Shown here: piece by piece, positions 1 through 9,102 of the stretch
Layout of the letters: each line of letters begins with the position of its first letter
How positions within the stretch are numbered: the first letter of the stretch is position 1
Source: an uncultured Flavobacteriaceae bacterium
GTDB taxonomy: Bacteria > Bacteroidota > Bacteroidia > Flavobacteriales > Flavobacteriaceae
Length of the DNA stretch: 64,000 bases
NCBI GenBank assembly: GCA_943842245.1
Contig: CALTAJ010000002.1
Span: forward strand, 207,596-271,595
Reading direction: 5' to 3'
Program-made: the position numbers and the translations under genes
Notes under the pieces: generated by a model
Database searches by the model: none
The model's input: the letters and a program-made list of their open reading frames with translations, nothing else
What the model was told of the DNA's origin: nothing

Positions 1-2712
1 AAATACATTGATTTAGCAATACCTAGGAATAAGCTGACTGTAATTACAGGGCTCTCTGGTTCTGGTAAATCTTCGTTAGCTTTTGACACTCTGTATGCCG
101 AAGGTCAGAGACGTTATGTTGAAAGCCTTTCTTCATACGCAAGACAATTCATGGGGCGCTTAAACAAGCCAAAAGTTGACTTTATAAAAGGACTTTCACC
201 TGCAATCGCTGTTGAGCAAAAAATTAATACCTCAAATCCACGTTCAACTGTTGGAACTAAAACAGAAATTTATGATTATCTAAAACTTCTTTTTGCAAGA
301 ATAGGAAAAACATACTCACCAGTTTCGGGAAATGAAGTTAAAAAAGACAGTGTTAAAGACGTTTTAGAATACATCAAAAAATTCGATGCTGGGGAGAGAT
401 TTCTTCTTCTATCACCAATAGAGGCAGACCCCAAAGGCAGTTTAGAAGATAAACTTAAGATTTTTATTCAGCAGGGTTTTGCTAGGATTTATTATAACGA
501 AAAAACATTAAATATTGATAGTTTAGATATAATTCCAAAAAAAGGATTTGAATTAGTAATTGACCGTACAGTGGTTAGTCATGAAGAGGATTATTACAAT
601 CGTCTGGCTGATGCAATTGAAATGGCATTTTATGAAGGCAAAGGAGTATGTGCTTTACTTAACTTGAAAAATGAAACTAAAAAAATATTTTCCAATAAAT
701 TTGAGTTAGACGGGATAGCTTTTCCTCAACCGAATATTAATTTATTTAGTTTTAATAATCCTTTGGGTGCCTGTCCTAAATGCGAGGGCTTTGGAGACGT
801 GATTGGGATTGACCCCGAATTGGTTATTCCTGACACAAGTAAGTCTATATTTGATCATGCAATTGTACCCTGGCGAAGTACGACTATGATCAAATACTAT
901 AATAAATTAATTAACAGTGCATATCTATTTGATTTCCCAATACATAAACCATATTTTGAGCTTACAAAAGATAATCAAGACTTGCTTTGGAAAGGGAATT
1001 CTCATTTTACTGGGATTAATGACTTTTTTAAACGAATAGAGAAAAAAAATTATAAAATCCAAAATCGTGTGCTTATATCTCGATATAGGGGTAAAACATC
1101 ATGCACAAGCTGTAAAGGATCTCGTCTTAAGGAATCTACTAGATTCGTTAAAATTCATGGAAAAAGTTTAGGAGATTTACTTCAAGTATCTATTGATTCT
1201 TTGCATCAATTTTTTAGTACAATAAAGCTCAATGATAATGATAAAGAAATTGCCAAACGATTGCTTATAGAAATAAATAATCGTTTAAAATTTGTTCGAG
1301 AAGTTGGCCTAGGATACCTTACTTTAAATAGAAGATCTAATTCACTTTCAGGGGGTGAATCACAAAGAATTCAACTTGCTACATCTCTTGGAAGTAGCTT
1401 AGTTGGATCGATGTACATTCTTGATGAACCCTCTATTGGTTTGCATTCACGAGACAATAAAAAGCTTATTGATATTTTAAAGAATCTTAGAGATCTAGGC
1501 AATACAGTTATAGTGATAGAGCATGACGAAGAGATAATGAATGCTGCAGACACTGTTTTTGATATAGGCCCTGAGGCAGGGACTTTAGGAGGAGAAATTA
1601 TTGCTCAAGGAAGTTTAAAACAAATTTTAAAAAGTAAAGGGTTAACTGCAGAATACCTGAATGGAATTCGTAAGATTAAAATACCCAACAAAAGAAGGAC
1701 CTCCAAAAAAAAGATTGAAATAATTGGTGCTCGTGAACAAAATTTAAAAAATATTAATATTGAAATTCCACTTGGTGTTCTCACTGTAGTAAGTGGTGTG
1801 TCAGGAAGTGGAAAAACAAGCTTGGTAAAAAAAATTATCAACCCTGCACTTTTACGTTATTTTGATATTTACAGTGAAAAACCTGGGGCTTATTCAGAAT
1901 TGAAAGGAGATCTTGATACACTTCGGAGTGTAGAATTTGTTGACCAAAATCCAATAGGAAGATCTTCACGATCTAATCCTGTAACTTACATCAAAGCCTA
2001 TGATGAAATTAGAGCACTATTCGCATCACTTAATATCTCAAAAAATCGAAATTATCAACCTAAACACTTTTCCTTTAATGTAGATGGAGGCCGTTGTGAC
2101 CAGTGTAAAGGTGAAGGAGTAATTACTATTGAGATGCAGTTTATGGCAGATGTTGTTTTAGAGTGTGAAAAATGTAATGGAAAACGCTTCAAGAAGGAAA
2201 TTCTAGAGGTGAAATTTCAAAATACAAATATCGATCAATTATTAAAAATGACTGTGGATGATGCCATTGGATTTTTTAAATCTTTTGATCAAAAGCGAAT
2301 TACTCAAAAACTAAAATCTCTTCAGGATGTTGGCTTGGGATATGTAACACTTGGTCAATCTTCTGCAACTTTGTCGGGTGGTGAAGCTCAACGCATAAAG
2401 CTTGCTTCATTTATTAGTCAAGGAGCATCAAAAGAAAATGTACTTTTTATTTTTGATGAACCAACTACAGGACTTCATTTTCATGATATTCAAAAGCTTA
2501 TAAGCTCATTTGAAGCTTTAATAGATCAAGGGCATAGTATAGTAGTTGTAGAACACAACCTTGATTTAATCAAATGTGCTGATCACCTAATTGACCTTGG
2601 TCCAGAAGCAGGAGATAAAGGTGGATATCTTGTAGGCCAGGGTACACCTGAGGATATAATTAAATTATCAAAATCTTATACGGGCAAGTACCTAGCTGAA
2701 AAATTAAAATAA
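1..2712 (+). CDS. uvrA: UvrABC excinuclease subunit A, 5' end outside window
   Basis: UvrA is the ATP-dependent damage sensor of nucleotide excision repair; it loads UvrB on damaged DNA in the cytoplasm. The frame is open from base 1, so the gene starts left of the window and probably lacks only its first few tens of residues. Of 903 visible residues, the first Walker A (GLSGSGKSS) is at 17-25 and the second (GVSGSGKTS) near 600. The two ABC signatures, LSGGESQRI and LSGGEAQRI, lie near 450 and 790. Zinc-finger cysteine pairs CPKC and CTSC lie near 258 and 368, and CDQC and CEKC near 700-725. All key motifs are present. The 3' end overlaps the convergent flippase gene by 9 bp. Confidence 0.96.
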   Translation, partial: KYIDLAIPRNKLTVITGLSGSGKSSLAFDTLYAEGQRRYVESLSSYARQFMGRLNKPKVDFIKGLSPAIAVEQKINTSNPRSTVGTKTEIYDYLKLLFARIGKTYSPVSGNEVKKDSVKDVLEYIKKFDAGERFLLLSPIEADPKGSLEDKLKIFIQQGFARIYYNEKTLNIDSLDIIPKKGFELVIDRTVVSHEEDYYNRLADAIEMAFYEGKGVCALLNLKNETKKIFSNKFELDGIAFPQPNINLFSFNNPLGACPKCEGFGDVIGIDPELVIPDTSKSIFDHAIVPWRSTTMIKYYNKLINSAYLFDFPIHKPYFELTKDNQDLLWKGNSHFTGINDFFKRIEKKNYKIQNRVLISRYRGKTSCTSCKGSRLKESTRFVKIHGKSLGDLLQVSIDSLHQFFSTIKLNDNDKEIAKRLLIEINNRLKFVREVGLGYLTLNRRSNSLSGGESQRIQLATSLGSSLVGSMYILDEPSIGLHSRDNKKLIDILKNLRDLGNTVIVIEHDEEIMNAADTVFDIGPEAGTLGGEIIAQGSLKQILKSKGLTAEYLNGIRKIKIPNKRRTSKKKIEIIGAREQNLKNINIEIPLGVLTVVSGVSGSGKTSLVKKIINPALLRYFDIYSEKPGAYSELKGDLDTLRSVEFVDQNPIGRSSRSNPVTYIKAYDEIRALFASLNISKNRNYQPKHFSFNVDGGRCDQCKGEGVITIEMQFMADVVLECEKCNGKRFKKEILEVKFQNTNIDQLLKMTVDDAIGFFKSFDQKRITQKLKSLQDVGLGYVTLGQSSATLSGGEAQRIKLASFISQGASKENVLFIFDEPTTGLHFHDIQKLISSFEALIDQGHSIVVVEHNLDLIKCADHLIDLGPEAGDKGGYLVGQGTPEDIIKLSKSYTGKYLAEKLK

Positions 2713-4167
2713 ACGTTTAATAAATTTTTCAAAGAGCGTTTCTATTTCCTTTGACAAACTAAATCTAAATAAAGGAATACAAAATAATCCAATAATTAAA
2801 AGGCTTCGTAATAGAATAGATAGCCAAGGATTAAATATACTTGGCAAGGAATATATTAGTATGTAGATTAAAGAAATAATTAACAAAACACTTAGTGTTT
2901 TAGAAGAATAAGGGTGGATTTTAAACAAGTAGTTTACGAGTAAAATTTTACATGAATTAATAAATATAATTACTATTAAGGTCGCAAAAGCAGCTCCTAA
3001 TATTCCATCTTCTTTAATAAAAATATAATTTAAAAAAACCGCTAAAATTGCCGAAGAAATTGAAAACCAAAAGACGTAAGAATAATGTTTTGAATTGGAA
3101 ATAATATTATTCAAACATCCCATTGACATACTAAATAATTTACCTAAAGAAACAATTACTACAACTCCAATTGCAGATTCATAACCCTGTTGATTAATGA
3201 TATTATAAAAATCCTCTAAGTTGAGATTAATTATTAAAAACAATAAACCACTAACAATCATCAAATTGATACTACTCTTTTTTAAGAGACTTTCTAAGCG
3301 AACTTTATTTTTTGAATTTAATGCCTCTGCTACTAAAGGACTGGTGATTTGAAACATTGCACGTCCTGGAGCTTCAATGACTGCTGCAATATAAATAGCA
3401 ACAGCGTAAAAAGCAACATTGGCATCTGAAGTTAATGAATAAATCATTGACTTGTCAATATCTAGAATAAAACTTGCTGCAGTTCCGGAGAGAAAAATTA
3501 GACCACTATAACGTAACAGAGGCATCATAGATTTAGGAAGCTTAAAGTGAAAATTAGGAGTATAAACAAAGAAACTATATCCCATTATTATAAGAAGTCT
3601 CAAATAATATCCACCAATTAGAAAATTGATGAATTGGTCTAAATCTAAAATCTTAAAGGCATAACTAACTAGTAAAATAAAGGTGAGAATCCGCGGATAA
3701 ACTTCTTTTAGAAAATTTCCAAAAATTGATTTTAAATTCACACGTAACCAGCTAAAAAAGATTTCAAAATAAGCAGTAGAAATTGCTATAGTTATTATTA
3801 AAAAAGGGAAGCGTTCCACTCCTTTATTATCATTGGATAAAAATCTGAGAATTTCCAAGTTATAATTTAAATATAATGGTACTAATATGATTAAAATTAT
3901 TAATGGAAACAGTATGACAAACCAAAACAAACGATCACGTTCTTCTTTACTTTTAGCATCACTAAAAAATTTAATTAATGTATGTTGAACTCCAAAAGAC
4001 AAAAAGGGTTGAATTAAATTAGAATTGGCCAAAAGAGCAACTATCAAACCCTGAAATTCTCTACCAGGAAAAGTGGGGTATAAAAAGAGCATATTAACTG
4101 CCCCAATCAAAAAGGCTAAGCCAATGCTTATTAAATTATAAATGGACTGTTTAGCTACAATTCCCAT
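2704..4167 (-). CDS. Polysaccharide biosynthesis flippase (Wzx/MATE-like)
   Basis: The 487-residue protein is almost entirely hydrophobic, with about 12-14 predicted membrane segments separated by short basic loops. This is the usual architecture of the oligosaccharide flippases that move lipid-linked sugar units across the inner membrane. The N-terminal stretch around residues 10-60 (SIYNLISIGLAFLIGAVNML, then GVQHTLIKFF) resembles the flippases commonly found in Flavobacteriia. The gene overlaps the end of the upstream YfhO-type gene by 13 bp, which implies an operon with translational coupling, probably for cell-surface glycan or lipid-linked sugar handling. The substrate cannot be read from the sequence. 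Confidence 0.8.
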   Translation of the reverse strand: MGIVAKQSIYNLISIGLAFLIGAVNMLFLYPTFPGREFQGLIVALLANSNLIQPFLSFGVQHTLIKFFSDAKSKEERDRLFWFVILFPLIILIILVPLYLNYNLEILRFLSNDNKGVERFPFLIITIAISTAYFEIFFSWLRVNLKSIFGNFLKEVYPRILTFILLVSYAFKILDLDQFINFLIGGYYLRLLIIMGYSFFVYTPNFHFKLPKSMMPLLRYSGLIFLSGTAASFILDIDKSMIYSLTSDANVAFYAVAIYIAAVIEAPGRAMFQITSPLVAEALNSKNKVRLESLLKKSSINLMIVSGLLFLIINLNLEDFYNIINQQGYESAIGVVVIVSLGKLFSMSMGCLNNIISNSKHYSYVFWFSISSAILAVFLNYIFIKEDGILGAAFATLIVIIFINSCKILLVNYLFKIHPYSSKTLSVLLIISLIYILIYSLPSIFNPWLSILLRSLLIIGLFCIPLFRFSLSKEIETLFEKFIKRLF

Positions 4168-6608
4168 CCAGCTTTACTTGTTTTCTTAAAATACTGAAAA
4201 TATCCTAAAGTTATAATTACTATTAAAAAGATTACAAAACTAATCCATCTAAGAAGTGTGCCTTTAACAATAACTTCGGGTTCAAATCTAAATTCTATCT
4301 GAGATGAATTTGATGGAATATGCAAGCCTCTTAAAACATAGTTCACATTAATAATAGGTGCTTCAACCCCGTCAATTGTTGCTTTCCATCCGTTTGGGTA
4401 ATACATTTCAGAAAAAACAGCAAATTGAGGTTTGTCATTTTTTATTGTATAACTTAAAAAATTTGGTTTAGATTCAGCTAGCTTTATTTTAATTAATGAA
4501 TCTTTAATATATTTATTTTCAATGTTTGAAATAACATCCTTTTTCAAGATCAAAGCGGTATCTGAGAAGTTAGTATTATTTAGCTCTTCAATTAAATTAT
4601 CGGCACTATTTACTTCTTTTAAATTTGAAACTAACCATACAGACCCTAATGCATTGGGGTTGAGTAAAGGTTTTAAATTTCCATTTTCTTTATCAGGAAA
4701 AAGAATATATTTTACATTTAGAAAATTTAAAATTCCTGCATTTTGTTTAGTATTATAAACTTCAAAAAGTTCTTCAAATCTTCTAGGTTTTGCACCGTGA
4801 TACCCACCAATTGCATTATGAAAGTAGGCAGTACGTCCACCAGTAAGTCCTAATTGAGGTTCAAAAACACGAAAACGACTATTATCTTTTTGTATTGCCA
4901 GATCAGCAGCTGTTACATTAAAAGGTTTAGATGCCAAACGATTTGAAACAAAGGCCCCTCGATCAACATACCGATTTGCTATACTTAATAAGTCTAATGA
5001 TAAAATGAAAATCACAAACCCAAGAGCTAATCCTCTTTTAATCCTATTAAACTCATATAAATTAATTATGATAATCAATACAACGCAAAAAAGAATTCCC
5101 CTTAAAATATCTGCTTGAAAAACAGATACTCTAGCTTCTTTTATTTGAGAAAATAAATCAGAACCGTAAATTTCTCTAAGATAAGAGTCATTCAATCCTG
5201 AGAAAGAAAGCATACCTTTGGATAAAAATATAATAACTAATAGAATTATCGGGATAACTGCAATTTTTATAAATCGTTTAAAATCAAACTTTTTTTCTTT
5301 GTAAAATAGATTATAAAGCCCAATGGAGGCAGAAATTGGGAGACAAAACTCTAATACTACCTGAATCGAAGAAACCGCTCGAAATTTATTATAAAAAGGG
5401 AAATAATCTATTAGGGGATCTGTTATAAAAGGCATATTCTTTCCCCAAGAAAGTAAAAGTGAAAATAATGTACCTAAAAGCAAAGAGTTTCTTAATGGTC
5501 CTTTTGTAAAAAAGAATCCGAATAATGAAAAAAAGAACACAGTAATTCCTATATAAGCAGGGGCTTCAAGTATCGGTTGATCTCCCCAATAAGTTGGAAC
5601 ATTTTTAGAAAATTGTGAAGCTTGATCTACCCCAACTCCATTTTTAATCAAAAAATCATATATCCCATAGTCAGATCCTAAATCCTCACTTGATCCACCT
5701 CCTTGAATTCTAGGTGCAATTAGATTCAAACTTTCAAAAATTCCATAACTGTACTCCGTGATGTATTCATAATCGAGTCCAGAAGACTGTTCTTTTAGAC
5801 TCCCGTTTGCACTTAATTTTAATTCACTTGCACCACGGGTGCTGAATTGAGCATATTCAGCAGTAGCTAATAGCGGAGTAGCATTAAAACCTAAAGCAAT
5901 GATTCCAGCGGCAGTTAAACCTATAAAAGACTTCAAAAAACTTCTTATATTTTTATTTCTTACAGCATGGTATCCATAAATTAAAACAAAAACTCCCATC
6001 AACATTAATAAATAATAAGACATTTGATAGTGATTCGCCCTAATTTGCATACCAATAGCTAAACAGCTTAATAAAATTCCCCAAAGCCATCGTTTTTTAA
6101 ATAAAAGTAGCATTCCAGCTATGACAAATGGGAAAAAACTCACAGCAAGTGCTTTTGTGTTATGCCCTACTTGTAAAATAATTAGTAAGTATGTTGAAAA
6201 GCCAAAGGAAATAGCTCCAAAAAGTGCAATTGGCCATGGCATTTTAATGATTATTAATAGTAAGTAAGCTCCTAAAAGATATAAAAACAAGATATGTGCA
6301 GGTCGAGGTATAATACGAAAAAAGGAGTAAATAGGACTTAAAATATCTACTGGATATTTAGCTCCCAATTGGTAAGTTGGCATTCCACCAAAAGCATTAT
6401 CGATCCAATAAGTTTCACTTTCCGTATTTACTCGAAAGTCTTTTAATTGCCTTGACATACCATCATACTGACGAATATCTGATTGCAATAGTATTTTACC
6501 CGAAAGTAAAGGGTAATAAAATAAAAGAGATAATAAAACAAAACCAAATGTGATAATCACATGGGTAATTAATGCTGAAGAAAGCGAGATATTAATCCAC
6601 TTCTTCAT
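4155..6608 (-). CDS. YfhO-family multi-spanning membrane protein
   Basis: This 817-residue integral membrane protein has about 13 hydrophobic segments, a large periplasmic region and a last membrane span near the C terminus. Just before that span lies a beta-rich segment (YPNGWKATIDG, then VLRGLHIPS), typical of YfhO proteins, a GT-C-like glycosyltransferase-fold family linked in some bacteria to glycosylation of lipids or teichoic acids. I prefer the ATG at 6608 (MKKWINISLSS). A GTG five codons upstream would give MNILIMKK but lies deeper inside the preceding gene. The gene overlaps its upstream neighbour by 17 bp and the downstream flippase by 13 bp, so the three genes form one tight operon. 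Confidence 0.82.
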   Translation of the reverse strand: MKKWINISLSSALITHVIITFGFVLLSLLFYYPLLSGKILLQSDIRQYDGMSRQLKDFRVNTESETYWIDNAFGGMPTYQLGAKYPVDILSPIYSFFRIIPRPAHILFLYLLGAYLLLIIIKMPWPIALFGAISFGFSTYLLIILQVGHNTKALAVSFFPFVIAGMLLLFKKRWLWGILLSCLAIGMQIRANHYQMSYYLLMLMGVFVLIYGYHAVRNKNIRSFLKSFIGLTAAGIIALGFNATPLLATAEYAQFSTRGASELKLSANGSLKEQSSGLDYEYITEYSYGIFESLNLIAPRIQGGGSSEDLGSDYGIYDFLIKNGVGVDQASQFSKNVPTYWGDQPILEAPAYIGITVFFFSLFGFFFTKGPLRNSLLLGTLFSLLLSWGKNMPFITDPLIDYFPFYNKFRAVSSIQVVLEFCLPISASIGLYNLFYKEKKFDFKRFIKIAVIPIILLVIIFLSKGMLSFSGLNDSYLREIYGSDLFSQIKEARVSVFQADILRGILFCVVLIIIINLYEFNRIKRGLALGFVIFILSLDLLSIANRYVDRGAFVSNRLASKPFNVTAADLAIQKDNSRFRVFEPQLGLTGGRTAYFHNAIGGYHGAKPRRFEELFEVYNTKQNAGILNFLNVKYILFPDKENGNLKPLLNPNALGSVWLVSNLKEVNSADNLIEELNNTNFSDTALILKKDVISNIENKYIKDSLIKIKLAESKPNFLSYTIKNDKPQFAVFSEMYYPNGWKATIDGVEAPIINVNYVLRGLHIPSNSSQIEFRFEPEVIVKGTLLRWISFVIFLIVIITLGYFQYFKKTSKAGWEL

Positions 6609-6795
6609 AATCAATATATTCACCTAGAGAATCAGAGCCTGTCTTTTTCTTCGTTCGTGGTTTTTGATCATTCTTGGGAGGTACTTGGTTGGTTTTTTTA
6701 AGTAAGCTTGAAATCAATAGCTTAAATAAGAATGGTGAAATTAATCTTAGTACATAAATCCCTCCTAAAAAAAATAATAAAAACTTGAAAAACAC
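6592..6795 (-). CDS. Small DUF4834-like membrane protein
   Basis: The 67-residue protein starts at GTG. It has one hydrophobic N-terminal helix (FFKFLLFFLGGIYVLRLI), then a basic stretch and a short acidic tail (EYIDYEEVD). This arrangement matches the small Bacteroidota family DUF4834, which I recall as often lying upstream of YfhO-type genes; that family assignment is from memory. It is the first gene of the DUF4834-yfhO-flippase operon and overlaps yfhO by 17 bp. Its function is unknown. Confidence 0.62.
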   Translation of the reverse strand: MFFKFLLFFLGGIYVLRLISPFLFKLLISSLLKKTNQVPPKNDQKPRTKKKTGSDSLGEYIDYEEVD

Positions 6796-6903
6796 CCTTA
6801 AAAGATTTGTTTAATATTCAAAAGTAAGTATTTAGTGTTGAATCTGCGACAATTTATGATGCATTAACAAGTATTCATAACAAAAAATCCTAGATTCTTA
6901 TTA

Positions 6904-6911
6904 TATATTTG
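6904..6911 (+). promoter_or_regulatory. -7 box TATATTTG, 4 nt before ATG
   Basis: This is a perfect match to the Bacteroidota -7 consensus TAnnTTTG. It ends 4 nt before the ATG at 6916. Transcription usually starts a few bases after this box, so the mRNA probably begins at or next to the start codon. No clear -33 TTG element is visible at the usual spacing. Confidence 0.55.
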
Positions 6912-6915
6912 TAAT

Positions 6916-7962
6916 ATGATTTCTTTAAGGCTCGCATTAGCTTTTGCTTTTTTTTCGATTACTATTCAAGCTCAGTATACTGATCAAATTAACTCCAATC
7001 GCCCAGGAGCCTCAATTGGTGCTTTTTCAGTTGGTAAAAATGTAATTCAATCTGAGATTGGATTATCATTTCATCAATATTCACATAGCGGGTACAACAA
7101 TTCATCCTTCAAAGGAGGTCTCGGATTTATTGCTTTACGCTGGGGGTTTTTGTTTGAGACCTTAGAGTTAACATTAGAGAGCAAATATTTAAAAGGAAGT
7201 TTAAATTCTAAAATATTATCTGTTCCAATTAGTTCATCAAGAAACGGCTTTTTACAAAATTTTATTGGTTTCAAATACTTGTTTTACGACCCATTTAAAA
7301 AAGAAAGAGAAGAAAATGTATATAGTTGGAAAGCAAATAATGGTTTCAAATTTCGTGAACTAATTCCGGCAATTTCTATTACATTGGGAACTAATATAAA
7401 TTTTGAAAAAAACAACCCATTTCCATTTAATAACGTGTTTGGAAACATCTATCGCCCTATTTTCTTTCAAAATTTAGGTATATCTGTGGATGAAGAACCC
7501 TTTTTTCACTTAAGAGGAACTCTAGCTACCCAATCGCATTTTTTAAGTTCTTGGGTTTTTGTTACAAACTTTTCATATGATCGCTATTTATCTATAGATC
7601 CTCAAATGAGTTACATTCTCACCTTGACCCATACACTTAATCCTTTGTGGTCAGTTTATATTGAAAGTCAAGGAAATAGAAGTGAACTTTATAGAGACTC
7701 TTTGTTTCGTCTTGGTTTTGCCTATTTATATTCTGATAATATTCAGGTTGAAGCCACAATGGGTGGATCAACAAAAAGTAGTCCAAGTAGAATATTAGCA
7801 AATGTTGGAGTATCTTACAGACTTGATTTTCACAAAGATTTCATTTCAGCGGGGGAAATTCAATCAAAGGCTCTAAAAAAAGAAGAACGCAGTTTAAATA
7901 AAACACTAAAGAAAAATACCAAAAAAGAACGTAAACGTAACCGTAAAGCCAAAAGTAATTAA
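6916..7962 (+). CDS. Outer-membrane transporter-like beta-barrel protein
   Basis: The 348-residue protein has a signal peptide (residues 1-19, ending TIQAQ) followed by alternating beta-strand-like segments. The start of the mature protein (DQINSNRPGASIGAFSVGK) is characteristic of the Bacteroidota outer membrane proteins often annotated as transporter or phenol-degradation MetA-like. The C-terminal 30 residues are very basic (KKNTKKERKRNRKAKSN) and follow the presumed barrel, which is unusual for an outer membrane protein. The next gene starts 5 bp downstream, suggesting co-transcription. The substrate is unknown. Confidence 0.55.
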   Translation: MISLRLALAFAFFSITIQAQYTDQINSNRPGASIGAFSVGKNVIQSEIGLSFHQYSHSGYNNSSFKGGLGFIALRWGFLFETLELTLESKYLKGSLNSKILSVPISSSRNGFLQNFIGFKYLFYDPFKKEREENVYSWKANNGFKFRELIPAISITLGTNINFEKNNPFPFNNVFGNIYRPIFFQNLGISVDEEPFFHLRGTLATQSHFLSSWVFVTNFSYDRYLSIDPQMSYILTLTHTLNPLWSVYIESQGNRSELYRDSLFRLGFAYLYSDNIQVEATMGGSTKSSPSRILANVGVSYRLDFHKDFISAGEIQSKALKKEERSLNKTLKKNTKKERKRNRKAKSN

Positions 7963-7967
7963 GGGAT

Positions 7968-9101
7968 ATGATAAAAGATATCGTCATTAAAGAAGCAAAG
8001 ACTAAAGCTGAATATCTCGCTTTTGTAAAGTTTCCTTATAGTTTGTACAAGGAAAACCCAAATTGGGTTCCTCCGTTAATTAACGACGAAATTGAAACTA
8101 TCGACCCTGACTTAAACCCTGTTTATCAAAATGCAAATGCAAGTTTTTTTCTAGCTTATCAAGATGAAAAAATTGTTGGTAGAATAGCTGCAATTGTTAA
8201 TTGGATTGAAGTTAAAGAAATTAAAAAAAGTAAAGTTCGCTTTGGATGGTTTGATGTTATTGACAATATTAATGTAACTAAGTCATTAATTGATTGCGTA
8301 ATTAAATTTGGAAAAGATCACAATCTTGAAAGTGTTGAAGGTCCTTTAGGTTTTTCAAACTTGGACAAAGCTGGTCTTCTAATTAAAGGGTATGAAGAAC
8401 AAAATACTATGATTACCCTCTACAATCACCCCTACTACTCTGAACACTTGAAAAAACTTGGCTTCAATGAAGCTGCAAAATGGGTGGAATATGAAATTAA
8501 AATTGATGATTTTGAATCTTCTCCTGAAAAAGTAAAGCGTTTTTCTAAACTTATAATGGAAAGATATAATCTTACTTTATTGAATTTTAAAAATCGTAAA
8601 GCTATTATACCATATGTTGATCAAATGTTTGAATTACTTGATAAAACATATAATAACCTTCAATCCTATGTTCCAATTCAGGACTACCAAATAGAAAACT
8701 ACAAAAAACGTTTTTTAAAATTTATAAATCCTGATTTCATCAAATGTATTATTGATCAACAAGGTAAACTCATCTGTTTTTCTATCACTATGCCTTCTTT
8801 CACTGAAGCACTCAAAAAGGTAAATGGTCAGTTAACTTTGTTTAACTCAATCCATATTTTAAAAGCTATGTATTTCAATAAGCGCGCTTCTTTTTATTTA
8901 ATTGGAGTTCGTCCTGATTACCAAAATAAGGGAATTACAGCGATCATTTTTAATGAAATGCAAAAACTCTTCAATAAGCAGAACATTAATATTGTAGAAA
9001 CCAATCCAGAATTAGAAGAAAATACAGCCATTCAAAAATTGTGGAAAAATTATGAACACAGACTCCACAAACGCAGAGCCACATTCAGTAAAAAAATTTA
9101 A
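7968..9101 (+). CDS. GNAT-like acyltransferase family protein
   Basis: This 377-residue soluble protein begins MIKDIVIKEAKTKAEYLAFV. Around residues 60-80 it has a segment (FFLAYQDEKIVGRIAAIVN) typical of the first half of an acetyltransferase fold, and around 310-330 a motif (YLIGVRPDYQNKGITAIIFN) matching the acyl-CoA-binding loop of GNAT proteins (V-x-P-x-Y-Q-x-K/R-G). Homologues are common in Flavobacteriia and are often left as hypothetical. The acceptor substrate is unknown. It ends 1 bp before mnmE and is probably co-transcribed with the genes on both sides. Confidence 0.6.
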   Translation: MIKDIVIKEAKTKAEYLAFVKFPYSLYKENPNWVPPLINDEIETIDPDLNPVYQNANASFFLAYQDEKIVGRIAAIVNWIEVKEIKKSKVRFGWFDVIDNINVTKSLIDCVIKFGKDHNLESVEGPLGFSNLDKAGLLIKGYEEQNTMITLYNHPYYSEHLKKLGFNEAAKWVEYEIKIDDFESSPEKVKRFSKLIMERYNLTLLNFKNRKAIIPYVDQMFELLDKTYNNLQSYVPIQDYQIENYKKRFLKFINPDFIKCIIDQQGKLICFSITMPSFTEALKKVNGQLTLFNSIHILKAMYFNKRASFYLIGVRPDYQNKGITAIIFNEMQKLFNKQNINIVETNPELEENTAIQKLWKNYEHRLHKRRATFSKKI

Positions 9102-9102
9102 A

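Noticed and set aside
9052..9102. Earlier ATG as mnmE start
   Set aside because: It lies within the preceding gene and adds 17 residues not typical of MnmE; the ATG at 9103 gives the canonical N terminus.
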